A stretch of DNA of 64,000 nucleotides from Parietaria judaica (GCA_954871525.1 OX940864.1:18780001-18844000); one strand, 5' to 3'. Positions 33,114 through 44,351 are shown, numbered from the stretch's first letter. Numbers and translations: made by a program. Notes: generated by a model from the sequence alone, not told the origin.

Positions 33114-33547
33114 AGTCTGTTTCACGAAATGATGCAATTGTAGCGGCGATAACTCTCATATAAGCTTGAGAATACGATACCCGACCTTCTTAATGCTCTT
33201 CGGAAGCTTAGAGATGAAGTTCAAGAAGACGTCAATTTCAAGAATAATCAAATTACTATAGAATCATATTTTAAGAAGATTACATGATTAATGATGTAAT
33301 GTTATCTTTTATTTAATGTGATTCCATAGTTATTTATGTTATATTTTATTTATAATGATTTTATAATTTTTTATGTAATTTTGTATATTAAATTATTAAT
33401 TTATATATCACTTGGGACCTATATAATTTCTAAAAAATCATAATTTTATAAATTTAGCGAATTATTAATTTAGCTAATTAGGCCCGAGTCGGGACCAGAC
33501 AAAAATATTATTGAATCACGTATTAATTTACAGCGGTTCTACTGCAT
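33114..33547 (+). mobile_element. 5'-truncated pogo-like transposon remnant
   Basis: This is the right part of the element seen more fully at 49841-50461. It retains the right terminus TACAGCGGTTCTACTG and a 45-codon frame (33153-33287) reading NTIPDLLNALRKLRDEVQED and ending ESYFKKIT. This resembles the C-terminal tail of pogo/Tigger-type (CENP-B-related) transposases. The left terminus is missing because the duplication block starts inside the element. Confidence 0.45.
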
Positions 33548-33648
33548 TGTTTTTTTTTTTTAAATTGTTTCGTAATATAATGAAATCTTGTGGCCAAGTT
33601 AATTAGTGATTGATGCTTACTTCTTAATCTCGTAATCAGGCTTTTACC

Positions 33649-33744
33649 TTTTTTTTAAGGCAGCTTTGTTGCATGTGGGGATTGAACCCACAACCTCCAC
33701 TTTGGAGGTAGTGTGGAATTACCACTACGCTATCCTAGCAACCA
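33649..33744 (-). mobile_element. tRNA-derived SINE, copy in middle unit
   Basis: Flanked by imperfect 20 bp direct repeats CTCGTAATCAGGCTTTTACC (33629-33648) and CTCGTAATCCTGCTTTCACC (33745-33764), with a T-run at the left end (a tail on the minus strand). On the minus strand it has an A-box-like TAGCGTAGTGGTAA and a B-box-like GGTTCAATCCC, the RNA polymerase III promoter arrangement of a tRNA-derived head. Confidence 0.75.
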
Positions 33745-33764
33745 CTCGTAATCCTGCTTTCACC

Positions 33765-34402
33765 TTTACACACCTTTTAAGTTTTAACAATATGTGGACA
33801 TGAAACGACAAAATTATACAAATTTCCAAGCGACATTAAAACGGAAAACGGCAATATGCAGGACATGAAACATAAAATCATGTAGAAGCACAACTAGAAA
33901 ACGGCATGTTTAAGTGTTCTGTTTCTTTGGAAAACGACAATATTATGACGAATAATAAAATAAATAAATCTATATATAAATAAATAATAAAGAAAAATAA
34001 AGCGAAGGGTGTGCTTGGGTGAATCGCAGTGGAGATCGTCAAGATCTTCCCTTCCTCATTCAATCTTCTTCAATCTCTGCATTCCTTGCGAAGATTCAGT
34101 GTTCAGGTACCTAATCTATATACCTATATATATATGTATATGTATAAGTTCAGCGGCGACTTCTCGTCTCGTCTCGCGATTGTATCTGGAATTTCAATGG
34201 CTGCGAATGGTGTTTGAGAGCTCTCCAATGGAATCGGAGGAAGGGGAATCGAGATATCAGTGTGAGTTCTGAATCTCCTAATTAGGTTGTTTGTGTCTGA
34301 ATTTCAATGGCCGCGATCGAGGATTTGGGAGATCAGTGTGGGTTCTGAATCTGCTAATTGGGGCAATTCGTATCTGAAATTGAATTGCTGCGATCAGTGA
34401 GA
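33765..34402 (+). promoter_or_regulatory. Upstream region and leader of APY copy 2
   Basis: Identical in layout to 50680-51317. It contains AT-rich TATATATAAATAAAT at about 33970 and a pyrimidine-rich leader, then a possible leader intron donor CAGGTACCTAATC at about 34105. Several short upstream ATGs precede the main start. Confidence 0.45.
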
Positions 34403-36397
34403 ATGGCGTTTGGTCGGATTGGGGAGTTGATTTCTCGATTGTCGCCTATCAGTTCGCAGACTCAGTTGCCATTGTCGTCTTCTTCTTCTTCTTCTTCAGC
34501 TTCGGGTTCGGCTTCGTTGCCTCCGAAACCCAGAACTCACGATGCTTCGGAATCAGCGTCGACAGCTTCGCTTTCCTCTGCCGCGAAAATGTCGAATCTC
34601 AGACTCTCGTCGTCCCTCCAGGATCTCGCCAGTTACCGTCACCGCGACGACGAGGCTGTCCACATTCTTCCGATCCCGAACAAAGCCGCTTCGCATTTTC
34701 CTCACTCGCCTCGCCCAAAGGAGAAGCCTTTGCCCTCGAACAAGTGTCTCCGGTCGCTGTTCCTCTTCATTTGCCTCCTTCTCTTCGCTTTTCTCCTTTA
34801 CCTCTTCGCTCTCTCGCTCTGGTACCCGAAAGCTTCGAAATACTTCATCGTCCTCGATTCGGGGAGTACCGGAACTCGTGCCTATGTATACCAAGCCTCG
34901 CCCTCTCCTCACTCGCTTCCCATTCTCATCACACAGCCTCCTCGGAAAAGCCTGTCTCCTCTCCCGTCTCGTGCTTATAACCGTGTCGAAACAGAGCCTG
35001 CGTTTCACAAATTGGTTCACAATGTTTCGGGTCTGAAGGGAGCGATCGAACCCCTTATGAGCTGGGCGGAGAAACAAATCCCGAAGAGCGCTCACAAGAC
35101 TACTTCGGTCTTTCTCTATGCCACAGCTGGGGTTAGAAGGCTGGCTCGTGCTGATTCGGATTGGATTCTGGACAATGCCTGGTCCATACTTCAAAGTACT
35201 TCTCCATTTTTATGTAGAAGAGAGTGGGTAAAGATCATTTCCGGGACCGAAGAAGCCTATTTTGGTTGGATCGCCCTTAACCACCGAAGAGGAGTTCTCG
35301 GGGCCAGCCCTAGAACGCCGACATTCGGCGCACTCGACATGGGTGGTTCGTCTTTGCAGGTCACATTTGAGAGCGATCGCCACATAGCGACCAACCTGAA
35401 CCTCAGAATCGGTAGGGTGAATCATCACCTTACCGCGTATTCTCTCTCCGGGTACGGTCTTAACGACGCTTTTGACAAGTCCGTGGCTAGCCTTTTCAAG
35501 CGGCTTCCACTTAAGGACACGCTTAAACCGGATAAATTGACGATTGAGCATCCCTGTTTGCAATCAGGTTACCGAGAGAAGTACACATGCTCTCATTGTG
35601 GCAAATCGAGGATCGGCGTTTCGCTCATCGGTGATCCCAATTGGGACGAGTGTAGTGCACTTGCGAAAATTACCGTCAATATTTCGGAATGGTCTGAGAC
35701 GACCCCAGGAATCGACTGTGATACACAACCATGTGCGCTTAGCCCCGGTGTTCCTCGTCCCTATGGTCAGTTCTATGCATTGTCAGGCTTTTACGTGGTC
35801 TACAAATTCTTCAGCCTCACTTCAGAAGCATCCCTTGATGACGTTTTGGAGAAGGGTCGGGATTTCTGTGAGAGAAGTTGGGATGTTGCGAAGAACAGTG
35901 TTGTCCCGCAGCCTTTCATCGAGCAATACTGTTTCAGGGCACCTTACATTGCCTTACTCTTGAGAGAGGGCTTGCAAATCAAGGAGAATCAAATCGTCAT
36001 CGATTCAGGCACTACCACGTGGACACTAGGCGTGGCTCTATTGGAAGCCGGGAACGCATTTTCCTCAAGAATGGGGTTTTTTGGAAACTATAAGATTTTC
36101 CAGATGAAGATTAAACCGCTGGTTCTTCTGCTCCTGTTCGTTTCGTTAATTTTGCTTGTGTGTGCTCTGTCTTACGTCGGGAATTGGAGGCCGAAATTTT
36201 TGAGGCGGTCGTACCTTCCTCTCTTCGGACACAATGGTATGAGTTCTACATCGGTTTTGAACATCTCGTCTCCATTTCGGTTCCAGCGATGGAGCCGCCC
36301 GATCAGTTCTGTTAACCAACTCTCCCTAATCTTGGGCTGGGTAGGAATCGAACTCATGACCTCTACCTTGTTGAGCTTACTACACTCAACCACTTGA
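34403..36397 (+). pseudogene. APY copy 2: apyrase-7-like gene with lost splice donor and last exon
   Basis: The 664-residue frame holds everything seen in the intact copy up to the intron: N-terminal anchor (about residues 117-141), motifs DSGSTGTRAYVY (about 150), ATAGVRRL, SGTEEAYFGW and LDMGGSSLQVTF, the cysteine-rich CD39 second half, and a second membrane segment at about 570. In copy 3 the exon ends TCTG|GTAACC. Here it reads TCTGTTAACC, so the donor GT is lost, and after 36326 the intron is replaced by SINE-like DNA. The frame reads through into about 30 foreign residues and lacks the RRSQSREDL tail. Up to the intron it differs from copy 3 at only two residues that I see (Glu/Lys and Gly/Ser near residues 385-405). 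The enzyme domain may still be functional. Confidence 0.8.
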
Positions 36398-36400
36398 AAC
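36327..36400 (-). mobile_element. tRNA-like SINE head at the APY copy 2 breakpoint
   Basis: On the minus strand it reads GGTTGAGTGTAGTAAGCTC and then GAGTTCGATTCC, an A-box and B-box spacing typical of a tRNA or tRNA-derived SINE. It begins exactly where homology to the intact APY intron ends. No folding tRNA could be completed, so it is called SINE-like, not a tRNA gene. Confidence 0.5.
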
Positions 36401-36687
36401 ATTATCCCTTCTTGTCATTCAATTGTACATAATCCGCAGAGAATCAAACATTAGATATATTAGCCGTCGAAAATAAACATTAGATACATAATCCGCAACG
36501 AATTAAATATTAGGTACATTAGCCGCAGTTTACCCAAAATATAATTGTACCTTTAAAAGACTTTTAAGGATATTTATGCGTTCGCTCTTTTCAATATTAG
36601 TCGGGCTAGAGAAACCTCGTTTGGGCTACTGAGTTGGGCCTAATGGGCCGACTTTCTAATCATTCTTCTATTTTCGCAAACCAGAAA

Positions 36688-36725
<38 letters not shown>

Positions 36726-36933
36726 AACTCGGCAAAGGAAGTCTTTCTCTTCTCTCCTCCCTCACGTAGATCCAATTCCTTTCGCTAGGGTTTATACCTC
36801 AAGCTTTTCCATTTCACATTCCGTGTCTACTACGATTGCTTAAGGCTACGTCATTGATCGTATCGATCACCCTGATTCAAGGGGTTTTCTTTTTCTTTTT
36901 CTTGAAGCTTTGATCGAAGGTTGAGTTGCAGCC
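36401..36933 (+). promoter_or_regulatory. Promoter and leader of the MAGGNF gene fragment
   Basis: It contains three variants of a short repeat (CATTAGATAYATTAGCCG / TACATAATCCGCA) at 36430-36530, then a (CT)n tract at 36692-36722 and a pyrimidine-rich leader typical of a plant 5' UTR. It has the look of a genuine plant promoter. Confidence 0.5.
36692..36722 (+). repeat. (CT)n microsatellite in a leader
   Basis: About 15 CT units in the leader upstream of 36934. Confidence 0.85.
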
Positions 36934-37010
36934 ATGGCGGGTGGGAATTTCATGAACAGGGTCGTCTCTTACCTTCTCAACGAGCTTCTCGTGAACAGCC
37001 TCGCAAACAG
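36934..37010 (+). pseudogene. First exon of a short MAGGNF-type protein, rest missing
   Basis: The ATG opens MAGGNFMNRVVSYLLNELLV followed by NSLAN and a GT donor (CAG|GTAGTT). This is the start of a short plant protein family of unknown function that I recall as continuing after the intron with a conserved SPAFQRFAVR-like stretch. I cannot find that second exon before PIG-V. At 37624 the sequence switches to the PIG-V duplication block, so the gene was probably cut by that rearrangement. Confidence 0.5.
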
Positions 37011-38321
37011 GTAGTTTCTCTTCTCTCAATCACGCGCTCTTGTTGTATGGTATCCTTGAAGCTTCTGTCTCTGGCCTCTTGGAGTAATTCCGTTTCCAAG
37101 TGCCTCGTTCCATTGAAGCGAAATCGATTCCCAACTCTTCGTATATGGCCTTAGGCCTTGGCCGATGCTTCAACCTGTGTCGCTTCAGTCTCATACATGT
37201 GTTGTTTGGACATATTTTCCAGTAGGTTATCGCCTTGTAGTCATTAGCAATCTGATTAGGTCGAGAATAACTCGGTTATGATTGAGAATACTCTGTATTA
37301 CGATATTCTTGACTGTACTTTAGCTGGGGTTACAGAAGTTTTGAATCTTCAGTACCTTTGTATCTCTTTCATACTGCGATGACCCTTCCACGACTTTTTA
37401 TGGTTCCGGGCTCGTGCGCAGAAAATAACATCGAACGGTCTGAAACTAGGAATTTGTCTCACTTGGGATTGTATATGTCTATATGATATGATGAAACAGT
37501 AGTGATTGAATCCCGCGTCTACTTAAATTTTTGTGGAATGACACCTCTGTAATCTTTTGATGATTGCAGAGATGACTATGGTATGTACTTATGAATTCCA
37601 TTTTGATCTTAGTTAGTATTAGGCGAAAAAAAAATTAATGAGATCTACTAATCACTAAAAAAAAGGTGAACTTAAATATTTCTGCCACAATTTTTTTATA
37701 AACTGTTTCTACCTTATTTCTGCACTTTAGACTTTTGCCAGTAATAACCCTATTGTTTTTTTGTTTTTTTTTTTATAACGATGGTATCGATTCTTCTTTC
37801 TCTCTCGACTCAGGCATCGTTCACTATCGCTCCTTGGCCCGATCTCCCTAGCCAGTCGGCCTCACCTCACGCTCACTCTCTCTCCTCGAATTTTTTGGAC
37901 CGGGTTCAGATCATTGAGAAGTTGATTTTTTTTGGGTTTTGGTGTTTGTTCTGATTTTGGATCATTTGCATTGTCAGGTGAATTTGTATTCTTTGCACTT
38001 CGCTTGTGCTTATTTCGTTTGTATCATATTGAGTGATTTAACTTTGAAGTTTGTTTTTCATTTCCAAACTCCAATAATGTGTGCATTCAACTTATTATTC
38101 CGTGTATTTCGTTGCTTTCGGTATTTGATTTTTTTACTGTGTTGCAGATTTTGCAGTATATCTTGAAGGCCGGAATAGGCTTAGTCGACTATATATATTG
38201 AATCAAGTGTTTTTGTATTTTGATTTTATATTTACTATGTAAGATTAGTGAAGAAAAACAATAATAAAATTGAGCCCCCCCTTCCTCCGAATCCTAGTTC
38301 CGCCACTGAATCCAATCAGCC
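37011..38321. other. Spacer and upstream region of PIG-V
   Basis: 37011-37623 is single copy and resembles intron sequence of the preceding fragment. From 37624 it is the PIG-V duplication block. 38270-38308 is the terminal segment of a hAT-like MITE (GAGCCCCCC ... AGTTCCGCCACTG), which matches in reverse the left end of the element at 46950. The PIG-V ATG is 13 bp beyond it. Confidence 0.5.
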
Positions 38322-38897
38322 ATGGAAACCACAGTTCGTAACATGGCCATCTTCTCCAGGATCATCGTCCTAAGCTTGATCCTGCTATGGCGGACTCTCC
38401 TCAGCCCCTACGATACCTCCGCGCAGATCGACCCCGCCTGCCTTTCTCCATCCAACGATCGAGATCTTCCAACGGAGAAACTTCTCTGGCCTTCCATGGC
38501 GTCCGCGATCGAGTCCTCCGTCGTCTGGGACAGCGTTTACTTCGTACGCATCGCGAATTGTGGATATGAGTACGAGCATACATACGCCTTCTTGCCTCTT
38601 CTTCCACTTTGCGTCTCTGCCTTCTCGCGCACAGGTTTCGATTTTGCTTCTTTCTAAACCTGTGGAATTTCTTCATCGTATTTCTTTCGTGAGTCTATAT
38701 CCGAGAGAGAGTGTTGATTTGAGTGTCTTTTGTTTTAGTTTTTGCTCCTATGACTCTTATTATTCAGCGTAGAGCTGTATTGGCGTTATCCGGATACGTG
38801 ATTAACAACATCGCCTTTGTCTTTGCAGCTATTTACTTCTATAAGTGAGTGGTTCAGTAAGATTGTTCATCGATATTCGAACTGTTTAGAGGATTTT
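37624..38897. repeat. Segmental duplication block S, copy 1 (PIG-V 5' part)
   Basis: Colinear with 42864-44123: upstream region, exon 1, intron 1, exon 2 and the start of intron 2. The copies share long exact stretches. Confidence 0.88.
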
Positions 38898-40536
38898 GTA
38901 CAAACTGTTTTTGAGTTTGCTTGGATTAGGTTGCTTTGCTGACTGGTTTGATCATATGTTTTTGTTCATCTGTCACTCAATTAGGCTTTCAGTTACTATT
39001 TTAAAGGACCGTGACGCAGCGCTTAGAGCTTCTATCTTGTTCTGCTTCAACCCGGCTTCGATATTTTATTCCTCGATGTAACATCTCTTCTTTCTCTTTG
39101 GTGGTGTTTTTTGTGGATTGAATTTGATTAGGTGGAATATTATAGAAATGAGCTTTGTTTTTCATTTGGGTGCAGATATTCTGAGAGTTTGTACGCTCTG
39201 CTTTCGATTGGAGGAGTGTACCACTTAATATCCGGGAAAGATAACATTGCGGTTTTTTGGCTTGCTCTCTCGGGATTAGCGAGGTCTAATGGAGTGATCA
39301 ATGGAGGTTACATCTGCTTTCAAACTCTGCACCGGTCGTATAATGCCAAATTGGGAAAGAAAGCTTATGTAAGAACACAATCTCTTTGTCGTTATTCTGG
39401 GTTGAGTGAATTTAATCTCTGAGACTGGATCGTTATCGCCTTTCATCCTTTCAAGATCAAGAATAATCCGCCATAATTGATCTACTCGGAAATGCAGATT
39501 CTTGCTAGTGGAGTGGTGCGTTGTTTATGTATTTTCGCCCCCTTTATGGCGTTTCAAGCATATGGCTACTACAGTATATGTGTCGGAAGTTCTCCTGACA
39601 AATTGAGGCCGTGGTGCACAGCGAAGATTCCCTTGTTGTACAATTACATTCAGATTCATTACTGGTACTCTTTCTACCATTTCGACCTTGAAATAGTTGA
39701 ATTTATTTGATTATGCTGTAATAAATATATTCTGTTATTTTGTGACAGGAATGTGGGCTTCTTGCGGTACTTTCATTTAAAACAATTGCCAAATTTTCTA
39801 CTTGCATCTCCTATTTTGTCACTGGCAGTTTGGTCGCTCTTCCATTATGCAAAATCCGAGCCTCAGAAGTTCTTCTCTGTAGGCTTTCACGCTTCTATAG
39901 AAGATAAGAAGGCTGCAGCTGTGTTTTTTATCCTTGAGCCTGGTTCGAAAGGAAACATCAAATACCGTCCACGAAAACTCTCATCTACGATGAACGTATT
40001 GTTACGTAAGCTCAGAAACGGGTGTATAATATTATCATTGATGTTTTTCTATACTTGAGAAGTTCTTCGATTTTTGTAATCTTATTTGTGAGTGATTGTC
40101 TTTGTAGAAAATCCGACTCCTAATCAAAATGAGAAAGTGATCAAACGAAGAGATGGCGGGCAGCATGCAGAAAATTATGAATCAACCGACAAAAATAGAT
40201 ATTTTTCGGTATTTGTTCTTCCTTTTGTCTTACATCTGGGGTTTCTCGCAGCAACAGCATTTTTCGTCATGCATGTTCAGGTTTGCCCTCCCATTACCGA
40301 AATCTGTTTGAATGTCTACAATCAAGTTTACTGTTTCTTTAATTATATTGGAGTATGTATTCGTTGGACAGGTGGCAACACGGTTCTTATCGTCGAGCCC
40401 CCCTCTTTACTGGTTTGCGGCGCAGTTGATGAGATCTCACGGTGGCAAGAGATGGGGATATATGATATGGGCGTATTCTACGGCTTACGTTCTTCTCGGC
40501 AGTTTGCTCTTTGCTAACTTCTACCCGTTTACGTAA
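38322..40536 (+). CDS. PIGV: GPI mannosyltransferase 2 (PIG-V), 8 exons, complete
   Basis: Adds the second mannose to the GPI-anchor precursor in the ER membrane. Exons inferred from GT-AG sites with unbroken phase: 38322-38634, 38739-38844, 38985-39077, 39176-39368, 39498-39664, 39749-40005, 40108-40280, 40372-40536. Together they give 1467 bp, or 488 residues, the usual family length. Family features: luminal WDSVYFVRIANCGYEYE near the N-terminus with the catalytic-type Asp, EQTYAFLPLLPL-like strand (here EHTYAFLPLLPL), SGYVINNIAFVFAAIYFYK, CFNPASIFYSS, YSESLYALLSIGG, GLARSNGVINGGY, then QIHYWNVGFLRYF and C-terminal ANFYPFT. It is multi-pass hydrophobic throughout. All exons and splice sites look intact. 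This is the only complete copy. Confidence 0.9.
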
Positions 40537-41041
40537 CCATGAATGTCGCATATTGTAACATAAAAATCCTAATTATTTAGTTTTCAATGTGTAGAAATGC
40601 TATCTGATTTAATTGATTATTTTTTCTTAGCTTCATTAATGTATTTTGTGAGCACAAATTGGGTTTTTGGTGAGATCCTAAGCCTCAAGTAGTTTATGAT
40701 CTTGCTTCACTGGTGGAGTGGCACGTTCTCTCTCCTCTTATTTATTTTATCTTATTTTTCATTAATAATTAGTGTAATGACATTCATAGTTAGGTCTTAG
40801 GAGTAGTGTAAAGAAGTGACATAGGTGTAGTGAAAGTTAAGTGTAAATACTTAAAAGCGTATAAAGTGAAAATTAAAAAATCTAAAAATTTAGGAAATTT
40901 AAATCTCTAGTATTTTATTGTGCCAACTTATCACCATAATATATATATATGTGGATAATATTTATTTTATCTCTTGTTTAAAATTACAAATGATGATCCT
41001 AATGTGTCATCACGCTATTTTTGTGCTATTTTTAATATTTG

Positions 41042-41140
41042 CTTTTTTTTTTAAGGCAGCTTTGCTACATGTGGAGAATGAACCCACAACCTCTACTTTG
41101 GAGGTAGTGTGGAATTACCATTAGGCTATCCTAGCAACCA
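41042..41140 (-). mobile_element. tRNA-derived SINE, third copy
   Basis: Same family as 33649-33744: T-run, AAGGCAGCTTTG, GAACCCACAACCTC, then GGCTATCCTAGCAACCA. Flanks TTTAATATTTGC and TTTAATATTTTC look like a degraded target duplication. It differs from the APY-linked copies by several substitutions, so it is an independent insertion. Confidence 0.7.
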
Positions 41141-41879
41141 CTTTAATATTTTCTTTATCTATCATGCTATTTTTGTATTTATAAAGTTATATATTGTTCC
41201 ACGTACAATTAGAACAAAACATAAAGTGAGTATGTTTATAGTCCCACGTACAAAATTATGTGCATTCACAATCTTGATTAAACTTTATGTTGATATTGCT
41301 GAGTTACAGTCCCAGTTTTGACCTTTCATCGAAGTTTGGAAAGCCTGTGGTCCTCTTATTTTGATCATAACTTACTCTCTCTTTTTTCTCCATATTATTT
41401 GAAGCAAGGTACCAAATTTCGCGAAAATCGAGCGAATTTCGCACCGATTTTTGTTTTTCGTGGAACACCGAAGTGACAGCCCTCTCGTTTCGCTGTCGTT
41501 TTACCAAATGTCGTTGGCAAGTGAACGACATTCCATTCGAAAGTCCTTTGTCGTTTTTAGCCTTCAAAACGACAAAAAATGGTTGGAATTTTCGGTAAAA
41601 ATCATATTTTTGGTAGATTTCATCTAAAATACCAATTAAACTTTCGGCAAAAATAATTTTACTCACACAAGATCACCCCACCCCGCCACGTCCGGCCGGA
41701 CGGCAGCGGCGTCACGCGCGTGTGGTGGTGTAACATTTGTGTGAGTCCTCCCCCATCCACAAAATCCTATGACCCAATGGGCCCAAGCCCTTGTCCTTAA
41801 TATTTGGTATATAAACATCACCAAACTCTTGTCATCTATCAATGTGGGACTTTTTGTTATTCAACTAATATCACACATT

Positions 41880-42190
41880 CACACTTAACATACACATACA
41901 CTTCACCTAATAATTTAACTTAATATTACGCACTTCAAATAATATTATACACTTAACATACATATTAAATTCACCTAACATACATATACACTTAATATAC
42001 ATATTCATTTAATATTATACACTTCAACTAATATTAAATTTGTTAACATACATATACAATTAACATGCATATTCACTTAATATTACACACTTAATTAACA
42101 TACATATTCACTTCACATAATAATTTAACTTAATATTATACACTTAAACTAATAAAGTGACCTTAATATTATACATTTCACCTACATTTT
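41880..42190. repeat. Degenerate repeat field of (CAC)TTAATATTA-type words
   Basis: About ten imperfect recurrences of words such as ACTTAATATTA, ACATACATATTCACTT and CACTTCACCTAATAATTTAACTT, without a single fixed period. It looks like a decayed tandem array. Confidence 0.55.
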
Positions 42191-42863
42191 TAAGTTACAA
42201 ATGTGTTTTGTTGTATACAATTATGACTTGTATTTATTAAATTTATAGTTTTGAACCTATATAAATATCTTGCTTAAATACTCAAATATTTTCTACAAAA
42301 TATCCGTCGAAAACCCCATCGGCATGCGGTATGCCCATGCGAAAAGTGCGGTATATGCGATATGCGGCATGCCATTTTTTTCCGATTTGCCCATCGACAT
42401 ACCCATCGGCAAGCGATATATCCGTAAAACGGAAAATGCGAAACGAAATCGGCAAGCGGTATTTTAAACCTTGATTTGAAGATAATGTAATGATATGCAA
42501 CTTCTATAGTTTTATGTTTTAGCCCAAAAAAAAAAAAGAAACCCAAAGTACGAAATCTAAACAAACCTAAAAATATTGAAGTTTACCTGTTTGGCAGATC
42601 ATACTTCATCCATTGTTTATAGAAAAAAAAAATCTCGTCAATGATAACATAAAAAACAAATAAATTTAAATAAACAAACCTACGAAAATCAACTATGAAA
42701 ATCAATTTCAACCTTGATCTAGAAACAGATTTTTAGAACATCAACAACCCAAATTCTTATTTTCCATCCCACTTTCTCTCTCGAATTCTAAGTTCATCTC
42801 TGCAATTGCATCATGATTTGCATTTGATGTCGTAACTGAAAAAACTAATAAAAAAAAAACTAA

Positions 42864-44123
42864 CGAAAAAAAATGAATGAGATCTACTAATCACTAAAAA
42901 AAAGGCGAACTTAAATATTTCTGCCATAATTTTTTTTATAAATTGGCTCTATATTATTTCTGCACTTTAGACTTTTGCCAGTAATAACCTTATTGTTTTT
43001 TTTTTATAACGATGGTATCGATTCTCCTTTCTCTCTCGACTCTGGCATCGTTCACTATCGCTCCTTGGCCCGATCTCCCTAGCCAGTTGGCCTCGCCTCA
43101 CGCTCGCTCTTTCTCCTCGAATTTTTTGGGCCGGGCTCAAATCATTGGGAACTCAATTTTTTTGGGTTTTGGTGTTTGTTTTGATTTTGGATCAGTTTAC
43201 ATTGTCAGGTGAATTTGTATTCTTTGCACTTCGCTTGTGCTTATTTCGTTTGTATCATATTGAGTGATTTAACTTTGAAGTTTATTTTTCATTTCCAAAA
43301 TAATGTGTGCATTCAACTTATTATTCCGTGTATTTCGTTGCTTTCGGTATTTGATTTTTTTACCGTGTTGCAGATTTTGCAGTATATCTTGAAGGCCGGA
43401 ATAGGCTTAGTCGACTATATATATTGAATCAAGTGTTTTTGTATTTTGATTTTATATTTACTATGTAAGATTAGTGAAGAAAAACAATAATAAAATTGAG
43501 CCCCCCCTTCCTCTGTATCCTAGTTCCGCCACTGAATCTGGTCAGCCATGGAAACCACAGTTCGTAACATGGCCATCTTCTCCAGGATCATCGTCCTAAG
43601 ATTGATCCTTCTATGGCGGGTTGTCCTCAGCCCGTACGATACCTCCGCGCAGATCGACCCCGCCTGCCTTTCTCCATCCAACGATCGAGATCTTCTAACG
43701 GAGAAACTTCTCTGGCCTTCAATGGCGTCCGCGATCGAGTCCTCCGTCGTCTGGGACAGCGTTTACTTCGTACGCATCGCGAATTGTGGATATGAGTACG
43801 AGCAGACATACGCCTTCTTACCTCTTCTTCCACTTTGCGTCTCTGCCTTCTCGCGCACAGGTTTCGATTTTGCTTCTTTCTAAACCTGTGGAATTATATC
43901 ATCGTATTTCTTTCGTGATTCTATATCTGAGAGAGAGTGTTGATTTGAGTGACTTTTGTTTTAGTTTTTGCTTCTTTGACTCTGATTATTGGGCGTAGAG
44001 CTATATTGGCATTATCCGGATACGTGATTAACAACATCACCTTTGTCTTTGCAGCTATTTACTTCTATAAGTGAGTGGTTCAGTAAGATTGTTCATCGAT
44101 ATTCGAACTGTTTAGAGGATTTT
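42864..44123. repeat. Segmental duplication block S, copy 2
   Basis: Matches 37624-38897, then switches abruptly within PIG-V intron 2 to the leader of UBQ-a. Confidence 0.88.
43548..44070 (+). pseudogene. PIG-V fragment: exons 1 and 2 only
   Basis: Exon 1 (43548-43860) and exon 2 (43965-44070) have the same lengths and splice sites as the complete gene and are still open, with a few replacements (for example ILRLILLWRVV, and VFASLTLIIGRRAILALSG in exon 2). Exons 3-8 are absent because the sequence turns into the UBQ-a leader at about 44123. The remaining 140 residues cannot form the multi-pass enzyme. It marks the junction between two duplicated units. Confidence 0.88.
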
Positions 44124-44351
44124 TATATATATACATAAAAATTGAGCCTTTTGTTTCTCTTTAAAAAAAAAATATTTATCAACAGATAATTTCTCTATAT
44201 ATCTATACAGATATTTAATTTATACGACATATCTATATATATATATATTTAAATAAATACTATAATTCTGATCTTAAAATCGTGTAGAATTTTGTAAGTG
44301 GTGAATTTATTCTTAAGTTTCTACGAGAAAGAAAAAAGAAAAACCCTAACG

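Larger units (their letters stand above)
33114..36326. repeat. Segmental duplication block R, copy 1 (APY 3.2 kb)
   Basis: Nearly identical to 50027-53241; I see only scattered single-base differences and tiny indels. Its left edge falls inside the pogo-like element and its right edge inside the APY intron. This is the youngest duplication in the window. Confidence 0.92.
40537..42863. other. Intergenic with SINE and degenerate repeats
   Basis: No gene is seen. It contains a SINE (41042-41140), an AT-rich degenerate repeat field (41880-42190) and a GC-richer palindromic tract (42300-42470), described separately. The minus frame at 41304-41666 has no recognised domain. Confidence 0.5.

Noticed and set aside
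34553..35194. 213-residue minus-strand frame inside APY (also at 51468-52109)
   Set aside because: Antisense shadow of the GC-rich, serine-rich APY coding region; repeated only because APY is repeated.
36327..36400. Possible tRNA gene on the minus strand
   Set aside because: A- and B-box-like words are present, but I could not complete an acceptor stem or anticodon arm; a SINE head fits better.
41880..42190. CRISPR-like or true satellite array
   Set aside because: Words recur without constant spacing or unique spacers; this is a eukaryotic degenerate repeat field.
43548..44070. Second functional PIG-V gene
   Set aside because: Only exons 1 and 2 exist. Sequence changes to the UBQ-a leader in intron 2, so no multi-pass enzyme can be made.
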